Shown here piece after piece: positions 7,960 to 15,247 of a DNA stretch of 64,000 nt. This stretch comes from Oribacterium asaccharolyticum ACB7 (GTDB lineage: Bacteria; Bacillota; Clostridia; Lachnospirales; Lachnospiraceae). Position 1 is the first letter of the stretch; each line of letters begins with the position of its first letter. Position numbers and translations under genes: made by a program. Under the pieces are notes generated by a model. That model did not search any database. It was not told the DNA's origin and saw nothing but the letters and a program-made list of their open reading frames with translations. The stretch is from assembly GCF_000238075.1 (NCBI RefSeq), contig NZ_JH414506.1, forward strand, positions 467,364 through 531,363, given 5' to 3'.

Positions 7960-8151
7960 ATGAATAGTAAATTCAATATAAGTCTAGCAATACTTCAAAT
8001 AATTGCTGGTATTCTTGGCTCTGTAGTTTTCTTTAAAAGTATACTAAACCATGGAGAACTAACAATAACTATGACCATTCTATCATTCTTTTCGATGGTT
8101 TTTGGGTTGCTTCTTGGATTTAAAGGGCTATATAAAATTAAAAAGCGTTAA
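7960..8151 (+). CDS. Small two-segment membrane protein, immunity-like
   Basis: A 63-residue protein with two hydrophobic helices (about 7-26 and 35-56) and a basic C-terminus (KGLYKIKKR). An AAAGGATG site lies 9-10 bases before the ATG. It follows an orphan peptide C-terminus at close spacing. Bacteriocin immunity proteins often look like this, but nothing here proves that role. Confidence 0.5.
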   Translation: MNSKFNISLAILQIIAGILGSVVFFKSILNHGELTITMTILSFFSMVFGLLLGFKGLYKIKKR

Positions 8152-8159
8152 ATCGAGTA

Positions 8160-8540
8160 GGAGAAGGGCATACCTCTCACACCACCGTGCATACGTTCGG
8201 TACACGGTGGTTTTTTAGTTTTCCCTTACTTGCACGGCAAGTTTGCGATGGTATTGTCGGTTATGTGTGCAATCCTCTGGCAAGCGGATGCCTCTACATA
8301 TCCTCTCTGTTCCGCAGATACTTTTTGCAGATGACCTTCTTTATAAAGTTGTCTATCCTTAAATTTACTTTTGGTTGCTTTCACGCATTACACCGCCTAA
8401 AGTTCCGTCCTTCCCTCTGTGTGATGCAACCACAGTGGTACTATGACTTCTGCTGACTTCATTCTCGCCATTCGTTGTTACTACGGTTTCTTATTCTGCT
8501 TCCACCGCTGACGAGACCTCCCCGGGTAGCGCATGTTTCT
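8160..8540 (-). mobile_element. Group II intron remnant without its reverse transcriptase
   Basis: On the minus strand the sequence contains GGGGAGGTCTCGTCAGCGG and AATGAAGTCAGCAGAAGTCA followed by TAGTA, typical of the region before the reverse transcriptase gene in clostridial group II introns. Near the other end lies a hairpin ACCACCGTG ... CACGGTGGT followed by GTGAGAGG, typical of the region after that gene. About 380 bases remain, with the reverse transcriptase, domains V/VI and the 5' part missing, so it cannot splice or move. It sits directly after the stop of the ABC transporter gene. Confidence 0.6.
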
Positions 8541-8544
8541 TTCT

Positions 8545-10311
8545 CTATTCATACCATTGGGCTTGCGTTCTATACATTTCAGAATACACTCCACCTTTGT
8601 TAATCAGTTCCTCATGAGTGCCTATATCATCTATAATGCCATCTTTCAACACTATAATCCGATCAGCAATTCTGGCAGCGCCAAGGCGATGTGTAATTAT
8701 AATAGCAGTTTTTCCTTCGGATATTTCTTTGAAATTTTGATACATGAGACTTTCTTCAATCGGATCAATCGCAGATGTCGGTTCATCTAAAACAATGATG
8801 TCATGTTCACGGAATATTCCGCGAGCAATCGCAATTCGCTGCCATTGTCCACCTGACAAATCCACACCCCCGAATTCTCTGGACAGCATGGTACTAAACC
8901 CCTGTGGGAAGGAATCACTGTTGACTAACAATTTGGCCCTTTCACAAACATGGTTTAGTCTAACAAGCTTATTGTAACAGCTATTATTGCTGCTTATGGT
9001 AATGTTTTCCTCCAGTGTTGTGAGATAGTGTTGATAATCTTGGAAAACAGCGGCACAATTTTGATATATGCACCGTGAAGCGACTTTTTCGCTGTCAAGT
9101 CCACCAATACGGACGGTTCCTCTGTCCGGAACATATAAACCAAGCATAAGTTTTGCCAGAGTCGATTTTCCGGCACCGTTTTCACCAACGATTGCTACGG
9201 TTTCACCCGGCTGGATTTTAAGACTAATTCCGCGTATTGTCTCTGTCTGCGTATTCGGGTAACTGAAATGAACGTTGTCAAGAGTGATGCCTTTCGTTTT
9301 GTCGAAACTTCCTTCTTCTTTTGCATTTTCCGGAAGATCAATGAATGAATGGTAGTTCTGAATAGATACTGCGTATTGTGTAATCTGCCCCGAGAACATT
9401 GTAACCATTTCCTCAGCAAGCGCATACATCATATTTACAGATGCGAAGACAGCGGAAAAAGCTCCTGGAGAAATCACTTTTTGAATCAAACTGTTTACCA
9501 ACATTAGAAGGATACCGATATATCCACCGATAGTAAACAGTCTCAGGGCAGCATCTATCCTAATATGTTTTTTTTCGGCAGTCAAAGTTTTCTGATTGAT
9601 TAGGATAACTCCATCCTGATATAGCTGCATAAAGTGGTTTACGATACCAAGAATTCGTGTTTCTTTAAAAAACTTTCGATTGCAGACGACTTGTTCATAA
9701 TAATCAGTAGCTCGCCTGATTGGGGCAATCGCATCTTCCGCTTCGGAAAACAACCGAAACCGTATTACTTGGCCAAGAATGACTGGCGTAAAAATCAGCA
9801 GAACAATCAGAATCAGTATGGGTGAAATGTGCTGCAGGTACACCCCCAATAAAATGAAGTAAGGCACATAGAAGGTAAATACTATCAGAATCAGGCTGGA
9901 AGCAAAAAAACCATATTCCACGCCTTGCAAGGCCTTATTGAGCATATCAAGGAATTCCGGACGTTCGTAATCTATCGGTGAAATATGGGATGCTTTTATA
10001 TAGATACGCTTATAGAAATGACTGAGTATCTTAGGGGAAAGATGCTCGATATGGAAATTACTTAAACTGTTCGCAATCTCAAAAAATACTGTTGCCATGA
10101 TAAGAAACAGAAGCGGCCGTAGTGACACGGACAACGGTGAGCCTGCAGCAAGCAGAGGAACACTGTCGAACAATTTTTCAGTACAGAGCATGACAAGAAT
10201 ATAACCGCCAGCATGCAAAACATCAAACAGGCAATAAAGCGTAGTCATTCCGGGGCTGATTCTGAACATATCGAATATCATTCTGCGAAAAACCAGATAC
10301 TTTTTCTTCAT
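8545..10311 (-). CDS. ABC exporter (fused membrane and ATPase domains), second subunit
   Basis: The protein of about 588 residues has an N-terminal six-helix ABC exporter membrane domain (about 15-320) and a C-terminal ATPase. The ATPase shows Walker A GENGAGKSTLAK, the signature LSGGQWQRIAIARG, Walker B IIVLDEPTSAID and the H-loop histidine in IIITHRLGA. The SGGQWQ signature is common in peptide and bacteriocin exporters. The ATG at 10311, rather than the upstream TTG, follows AAAGGAG and overlaps the stop of the partner gene (ATGA), so the two are co-translated and probably form a heterodimer. A YcaO remnant upstream points to export of a modified peptide. Confidence 0.8.
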   Translation of the reverse strand: MKKKYLVFRRMIFDMFRISPGMTTLYCLFDVLHAGGYILVMLCTEKLFDSVPLLAAGSPLSVSLRPLLFLIMATVFFEIANSLSNFHIEHLSPKILSHFYKRIYIKASHISPIDYERPEFLDMLNKALQGVEYGFFASSLILIVFTFYVPYFILLGVYLQHISPILILIVLLIFTPVILGQVIRFRLFSEAEDAIAPIRRATDYYEQVVCNRKFFKETRILGIVNHFMQLYQDGVILINQKTLTAEKKHIRIDAALRLFTIGGYIGILLMLVNSLIQKVISPGAFSAVFASVNMMYALAEEMVTMFSGQITQYAVSIQNYHSFIDLPENAKEEGSFDKTKGITLDNVHFSYPNTQTETIRGISLKIQPGETVAIVGENGAGKSTLAKLMLGLYVPDRGTVRIGGLDSEKVASRCIYQNCAAVFQDYQHYLTTLEENITISSNNSCYNKLVRLNHVCERAKLLVNSDSFPQGFSTMLSREFGGVDLSGGQWQRIAIARGIFREHDIIVLDEPTSAIDPIEESLMYQNFKEISEGKTAIIITHRLGAARIADRIIVLKDGIIDDIGTHEELINKGGVYSEMYRTQAQWYE

Positions 10312-12101
10312 TGATACCAACTCCTTTGACTATCATACATATCCTTGTACAGTCCGTCATATTGCATCAGCGTAGCGTGGGATCCCTGCTGGACAATATG
10401 CCCATCATCAAGAACTAGAATATAATCCGCTGTTTTTGTGGCACCAAGGCGATGTGTGATTAGCAATGTAGTTTTTTGCCGGCTAATATATTCAAAATCC
10501 CCATATATCTTTGATTCACTCATTGGATCCAGTGCTGCTGTCGGTTCATCTAAAATATACATGGGTGCAGGGGACAACATAACACGCGCAATGGCAAGCC
10601 GCTGCCACTGGCCGCCGGAAAAATCCACACCTTTTTCGTCAAGTTTTCCTAGGTGGGTATTCATCTTATCGGGAAGTGTTCGTATATTATCTGTCATGTT
10701 CAGCTCATCAAGAATTTTTTCTATATTCCGATCTGTATCCGGATTGCCAAAGTTTCTGATATCTCCAATGGCAATGTTATCCCGAAGAGAAATGTGATAA
10801 CGGGAAAAATCCTGAAATAGGACAGCAAAAAAACTCTTCAGTTCAGAAGCCGCATAGTTCTTTATCGATTTGTTGTTTATCAGGATTTCTCCTTCATAAT
10901 CTGTATAAAGACCAGTTAACAGCTTGGTGAGGGTGGTTTTTCCGGCCCCATTTCTGCCAACAACCGCATAATGTCTTCCCGGCTCCATTTTCAGGCACAA
11001 GTCACGAAGCACCTCTTTTTCTGTGTTTGGATAGCGGAATGTAACGTGACGAAACTCAATAGATTGTAACGGAACAGGCGGAGCGGGTTCAGATGTAGCG
11101 CCCTCTGTTTCGGGAAGAGATGCGAAATGCGTGATATCTTTGAAGAACTCTCTCTGTGTGGCAAATTCCTTAATGCGGTCTGAAAATTCCCAGGACATAA
11201 TGGATATGATACCAATAGAGGCCTGTGTTAATGCAATAAACATGCCTACTGACACCTTCCCCTTTGCAACCGCCAATATCAAAATGAGGTCAACCATAAA
11301 CATGGCTAAAGACATAGTCAGATTCACAGCCTTCATACGAAGCATAGTATTGATTGTTACCTTCCGCTGAAGGTACTTTACTTTTTCAAATAATTTATTC
11401 CATTGCAGAATTAACCTCTCCTGATAATGGAACAAGCTGCGCTCCCTTGCAGAATCACGATTTGTCATGATGTCGCTAAGGTATTCATATCGAATCTCGT
11501 ATTTTCCGGTTTCTCTTTCGGCTTCGTACTGCTTTTGTCCTCCCTTGATTCCCAGAATCATAATAGGCACAGACAAGATAACGACAATAAACGCGGCCCA
11601 CCAAGCACTGAACATCAGTGCACCAAGAAAACCAAGAATTTGAACTCCCATTCCAATCAGTTCAACACTGTTTTGAAACCCTATAGTCATTCTGTCTTCG
11701 AGCTTGTTATTAATCCGCTGAAACAGCTCCCATATTTCTTCGTTTTCAATACTCTCGTAGGTCAGTCTGGCACATTTTTGAATGATCGCTGTATGAAATT
11801 GAGCCCGAATCCCATTTTGGACATGTTTCATACACAAAGCGGCTAGGACTTTACAGATTCGGGCATATACAATAATTCCGCTTAGCATAAGAATAGGAAG
11901 GAGCAATTCCTCACGAGAACTTCTTCCTGACAGATATGACAAAGCCTTTTCAATAAACAGAGCATTCACTGCAATCTGTATTGTAGGTATAATAAATTCA
12001 AGAAGTCTAATAAGCGAATACAAGACAGTACTGAGTTCACTGCTTTTGTATGGAATCAGAATATTGTCCCATGGTGTGTACTTTTTCTTGGAAAGAATCA
12101 T
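10308..12101 (-). CDS. ABC exporter (fused membrane and ATPase domains), first subunit
   Basis: The 597-residue partner has the same layout: membrane domain to about residue 330, then Walker A GRNGAGKTTLTK, signature FSGGQWQRLAIARV, Walker B MYILDEPTAALD and LLITHRLGA. Both ATPase sites look complete, so the heterodimer should be active. It overlaps the next gene by four bases. A possible ribosome binding site (AAGGAG) lies 14 bases before the ATG, further than usual. The gene upstream is the C-terminal half of a YcaO protein, suggesting a remnant of a ribosomally made peptide cluster. Confidence 0.8.
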   Translation of the reverse strand: MILSKKKYTPWDNILIPYKSSELSTVLYSLIRLLEFIIPTIQIAVNALFIEKALSYLSGRSSREELLLPILMLSGIIVYARICKVLAALCMKHVQNGIRAQFHTAIIQKCARLTYESIENEEIWELFQRINNKLEDRMTIGFQNSVELIGMGVQILGFLGALMFSAWWAAFIVVILSVPIMILGIKGGQKQYEAERETGKYEIRYEYLSDIMTNRDSARERSLFHYQERLILQWNKLFEKVKYLQRKVTINTMLRMKAVNLTMSLAMFMVDLILILAVAKGKVSVGMFIALTQASIGIISIMSWEFSDRIKEFATQREFFKDITHFASLPETEGATSEPAPPVPLQSIEFRHVTFRYPNTEKEVLRDLCLKMEPGRHYAVVGRNGAGKTTLTKLLTGLYTDYEGEILINNKSIKNYAASELKSFFAVLFQDFSRYHISLRDNIAIGDIRNFGNPDTDRNIEKILDELNMTDNIRTLPDKMNTHLGKLDEKGVDFSGGQWQRLAIARVMLSPAPMYILDEPTAALDPMSESKIYGDFEYISRQKTTLLITHRLGATKTADYILVLDDGHIVQQGSHATLMQYDGLYKDMYDSQRSWYQ

Positions 12102-12175
12102 ATTGGTTCTTCATTCTCCTTGTCTTTACCGAAACGATTTTCAGAACTTACGTACGCGCCGCAACTTTAGTATGC

Positions 12176-12907
12176 CTAGGTTAGTACTTTACTCCTTATG
12201 TTCCTGTATATCTCTTTTTCTGTTCTAGTAATACAATATGAATACAATTCACAATTTTCATCACAAGGTTCCTGACAGTGCATTGTCGGAAGCGCTTCAA
12301 ATGGATTGCCCCTAAAATCTTCAAAAACCATTTGCACAAGATTTTCATCGAAAAAATTTCTCAGATAATTATAGATAGTAGCATCATCTGAATTTTGATT
12401 TTTCAAGTGAAGCATCAATTCATAGCAGAAGTAATAGCAACTGTTTTCATCTTCTTTATCCAGTGCTTGGCAATATGTATGCATCCATTTTTCTGCCTGA
12501 ATTATATCTTTTTTGAATAAATACAGCATACAAATAAAAAGCGAAACAGAAACCATTGTATATGGATGCTCATCACCAGAGAGTCGAATATTTCTCAAGA
12601 AAAAGCTCAGCGGAGTTTCTGGCGAAATATGCTTTTCTATCAATACTTTTAGTATTGAATCAACATCCTTTACTGTTAGGCAAGTTGCTTTTTCCTCAAT
12701 AATGATACAGCTCTTTTCGAATTCAATAGCATTTTGAATGATAGTGCTATCTGTTACCGGCAGTAATTCACTTAATCCCGGAATAATAATATGGTACGCA
12801 GGCAAAGCTGTTTTTGTCGAGTTATAAATATACACATCATACCCCATTTGATTGACCAAGCTAAGTAGAGAATCGAGCATTTCAAGTCCGTTCGTTCTCG
12901 GGAACAT
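12176..12907 (-). pseudogene. YcaO-family cyclodehydratase, C-terminal half
   Basis: The 243 residues begin in the YcaO fold near its end: LVNQMGYDVYIYNST, then LPAYHIIIPGLSELLP, the conserved strand-loop of YcaO proteins. They continue into a helical C-terminal domain closing with a cysteine cluster, CQEPCDENCELYSYC. YcaO enzymes use ATP to turn peptide-backbone amides into azolines or thioamides in RiPP biosynthesis. The ATP-binding N-terminal half is missing (family length 400-600), and no other frame upstream restores it, so the gene is truncated. The two downstream ABC exporter genes fit a RiPP cluster. Confidence 0.6.
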
Positions 12908-13012
12908 ATCTACCGTTTTCAGAAACCCGTATGAAATGGCACTTGTTCGAGAATTGAAGCGCCCATCGTCTCAACCCCGTCTGGTTTCGCGAGTGCATGG
13001 AATTTCATCGCC

Positions 13013-13189
13013 TCAACCCTTATACAACACTTCCCAGTAACCGCTTTGGCTTGTCCCATGACGCATTATTACAAAATTCTTTTTTGGCTTATTCATGTAA
13101 TATTTCACAGTATTAACATCCCAATCTAACTCCTCCGCAATTTTGGTTTGTGTATAATCCGGATGTTTCATTAACAGATTAATCAACAT
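13013..13189 (-). CDS. Winged-helix DNA-binding protein, 58 residues
   Basis: A short frame encodes one helix-turn-helix: LINLLMKHPDYTQTKIAEEL, then DWDVNTVKYYMNKPKK and a final strand SGYWEVLYKG, the wing. It matches the C-terminal wHTH domain seen at the end of many larger Firmicutes regulators (MarR/ArsR-like or AlbA-type proteins), so it may be a fragment rather than a complete gene. The frame is open for ten codons upstream of the ATG and the ribosome binding site is weak. It lies between the YcaO remnant and a GNAT gene. Confidence 0.5.
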   Translation of the reverse strand: MLINLLMKHPDYTQTKIAEELDWDVNTVKYYMNKPKKNFVIMRHGTSQSGYWEVLYKG

Positions 13190-13301
13190 CTTATCTCTCT
13201 CACATAGTAAATAATGGCTCTAAGCAACACATAAACTATACTTAATCCAATAGATTCTTTAGTTTAGAAGTCAATTTACTAATAGTGATTATCTATATTA
13301 T

Positions 13302-13856
13302 TTAATTATCCTTCTGTAATTTTTCAAATCTTTCCCTAGGCATTTCATATAATACTGATGATTGTAATTCTCCGTTTTGATCTTCCCAAGCATCTTTTTC
13401 AACCTTGACTCTTATTGCATGTACTTTATCTTCATATACTTTTTGAGCTCTTTTATTATTTAGATTAGTATCCCAGATAATTTTTTCTATATTAACTGCG
13501 TCATTTATTTTCTTATCATTAAATATAAATTCAAAGGTTTTATTTATTATTTTTGTCCCGTAGCCTTTATTTTGAAAATTTTCATCGCATAATTTCCAGC
13601 CAACTTCTGCAAAGCCATCTCCGATTCCATAACTCATTTCCCCAATTGGAATATTACCAATTTCTATAATACAAAGTTTACTTAATTTTCCTTCATAAGA
13701 TTTAATTTGTTTTTCTACTTCTTTAATGTTCGTCCCTAATCCCCTTGGAAATCCAGCATGAGCCATTACTTTCCCATCATTCCACCAATTAGTTAATATA
13801 TTAGCATCAGAAATTTCAGCTTCTCTTATCTTAATATTCTCAAATTTAATATTCAT
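13302..13856 (-). CDS. GNAT N-acetyltransferase, single domain
   Basis: A 184-residue acetyltransferase. N-terminal IKIREAEISDANILTNWW begins the fold, and the acetyl-CoA loop is in CDENFQNKGYGTKII at about residues 90-104, with the strand VGWKLCDE before it. It is RimJ-like and may modify a small molecule. The ATG at 13856 is chosen because GAGGTG lies 6 bases upstream of it; the longest frame starts three codons earlier at the GTG within that site. Very AT-rich, unlike the ABC genes on its left, suggesting a different origin. Confidence 0.75.
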   Translation of the reverse strand: MNIKFENIKIREAEISDANILTNWWNDGKVMAHAGFPRGLGTNIKEVEKQIKSYEGKLSKLCIIEIGNIPIGEMSYGIGDGFAEVGWKLCDENFQNKGYGTKIINKTFEFIFNDKKINDAVNIEKIIWDTNLNNKRAQKVYEDKVHAIRVKVEKDAWEDQNGELQSSVLYEMPRERFEKLQKDN

Positions 13857-13927
13857 TTTCTTCACCTCAGCAAATTCAAATTTATAGCTCTGACATCTAC
13901 ATGACTTCTATGATATAAACATATAAT

Positions 13928-14347
13928 TTATTTCTCGACACGATACACCATATCGCCACTATTCCAAATGTACATAATTGCAGACACCGGAGCCTTTCCA
14001 TTTTCCCAAAGCCATACTGTATATGTGGTTGTGTTGCCAAAATATCCTTCAGTAATTATTTCAAAATCCAAGCCTGAATATTCATCCATAAACTGTTGTA
14101 AGCAAATAGACTTTCCATTGAAACGTCCTTCACCTAAGGTTTTATTAAATATCAGAACATTGCATAGGTCCACATCACAATCTTTAAAGCATATTTCACC
14201 CGGATATGCTTTTTCTTCATCATCCACAAATTGGAATATTTTATGTACTTTTAATGTCAAAGTATTATTATGATATTTTATCTTATTCACCCTGCTGTCA
14301 TGAAGGCTGAAAAGTATGTTGCTGTTTCTATCATGTATACAATCCAT
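13928..14347 (-). CDS. Unknown cytoplasmic protein, possibly immunity-type
   Basis: A protein of about 139 residues, mostly beta-strand in character, without signal peptide or membrane segment. FVDDEEKAYPGEICFKDCDV and a tryptophan-rich end (TVWLWENG ... YIWNSGDMVYRV) are its most distinctive parts. Standalone acidic proteins of this size occur in polymorphic-toxin immunity islands, but no toxin is next to it. The ATG at 14347 follows GAGG; four codons upstream is another ATG without a site. No family was recognised. Confidence 0.55.
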   Translation of the reverse strand: MDCIHDRNSNILFSLHDSRVNKIKYHNNTLTLKVHKIFQFVDDEEKAYPGEICFKDCDVDLCNVLIFNKTLGEGRFNGKSICLQQFMDEYSGLDFEIITEGYFGNTTTYTVWLWENGKAPVSAIMYIWNSGDMVYRVEK

Positions 14348-14399
14348 ATTATTCCTCATAAGATCAAATCGACAAAATAGTTATAACAAATCAGAGTTG

Positions 14400-14672
14400 C
14401 TATTCCTCTCTATTCCCCCAAATGTATTTATGTGGAGCACACCACCCGCATATACAATCTAACAGATCTGCAATCCACTCTTTAGACAAGCCATCCTCTA
14501 AACTGTTGTGATACTTAAAAAGCAGGTTGTATGTATGCTCTTGTTCGATACCTAAATCCTTTATTTTACTCAAAATATCATATCCCTGCTCGTGACAGGC
14601 ATAATAATTCTCCTCTGTAATATTAGTAGAAAGTTGCTTTATTTGATTAAATAATTTATCAGATAAACTCAT
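14400..14672 (-). CDS. Unknown small helical protein
   Basis: A 90-residue, helix-rich, acidic protein starting MSLSDKLFNQIKQL and ending near a cysteine/tryptophan motif LLDCICGWCAPHKYIW. The ATG at 14672 is preceded by AAGG at a spacing of 8; the GTG nine bases upstream lies inside that site. It lies 52 bases before the start of the next gene in the same direction, so the two may be an operon of orphan immunity-like proteins. No family was recognised. Confidence 0.5.
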   Translation of the reverse strand: MSLSDKLFNQIKQLSTNITEENYYACHEQGYDILSKIKDLGIEQEHTYNLLFKYHNSLEDGLSKEWIADLLDCICGWCAPHKYIWGNREE

Positions 14673-14752
14673 TATTTTCACCTTAAAAATCTAGTTGTCT
14701 AACTACTTTTTTAACTAATCCAAAATAGATAAATACATATCTATTCTTTGAT

Positions 14753-14925
14753 TCAAATATTAGTTGCGACTTTTTGTATAAGTGCTGTAAATGAACCTAA
14801 TAGCACTAAGAACGATAATATTCCTAAAATCATTCCACTAACACTGATTATGAATTTTAGAAAGAAATTAGTATTGATAGAAGTAATATTATTGGAAATA
14901 AAATTATCTTTAATATCCACCTCAT
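14753..14925 (-). pseudogene. CD1845-like ICE membrane protein, N-terminal half, frameshifted
   Basis: ATG at 14925 with AAAGGAGATG upstream begins MRWILKIILFPIILLLSIL, matching MMRWIIKIILFPISLVLSIL of the intact gene at 53535-53819. The frame stops after about 23 codons, and the other frame continues with FLKFIISVSGMILGIL, then LLGSFTALIQKVATNI, matching the middle of the intact protein (IASFMQKEVAIGI). It ends exactly where the C-terminal half at 2368-2472 begins. It is the right-end gene of an older ICE, beside att core B. Confidence 0.7.
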
Positions 14926-14944
14926 ATAATACATCTCCTTTCTC

Positions 14945-15247
14945 TTAAATCATTTTAAAATGCCTTAAAGCATCCATGATAGCTTCCTCTTTTTCCGGTG
15001 TGCATTGTGGAATAATTTGTTTCTCTTTTTTCGATTTATTATAATGCTCCCTCAGTACAATTCCACACTTCTTTTTAATCTGTGCAATATAGAGTGTCGA
15101 AACCTTTAAATCAAATTTTTCTAATATATATTCCTTAATTTGTGCATAAGACGCTTTACTTTCAGCACTTGTCAAATCAAGCTCATCCAGCTTGATTTCA
15201 ACATCAATATGTTTATCGACATCTAGTTTGGACAATAACGCTACCGT
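14945..15247 (-). pseudogene. Displaced 100-residue C-terminal extension of RlmD
   Basis: In the RlmD reading frame the minus strand continues from HVE with TVALLSKLDVDKHIDVEIKL, then LDLTSAESKASYAQIKEYIL, LKVSTLYIAQIKKKCGI and a final EEAIMDALRHFKMI. Such tails occur on RlmD/RumA in many Clostridia next to mobile elements. Here the tail is cut off from rlmD by the 38.8-kb ICE, so it lacks a start and is now an orphan 3' end. Before that insertion RlmD would have been about 633 residues long. The tail was itself probably brought by the older ICE whose right end lies at 14753-14925. Its role is unknown. Confidence 0.65.

Noticed and set aside
8187..8456. 89-codon + strand frame
   Set aside because: It is read through the complement of the group II intron remnant; composition is not protein-like.
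12964..13019. Repeated catcgYctcaaccc units, possible CRISPR remnant
   Set aside because: Only two 14-base copies with a mismatch, 42 bases apart; no repeat of 28-37 bases, no third unit and no cas genes.
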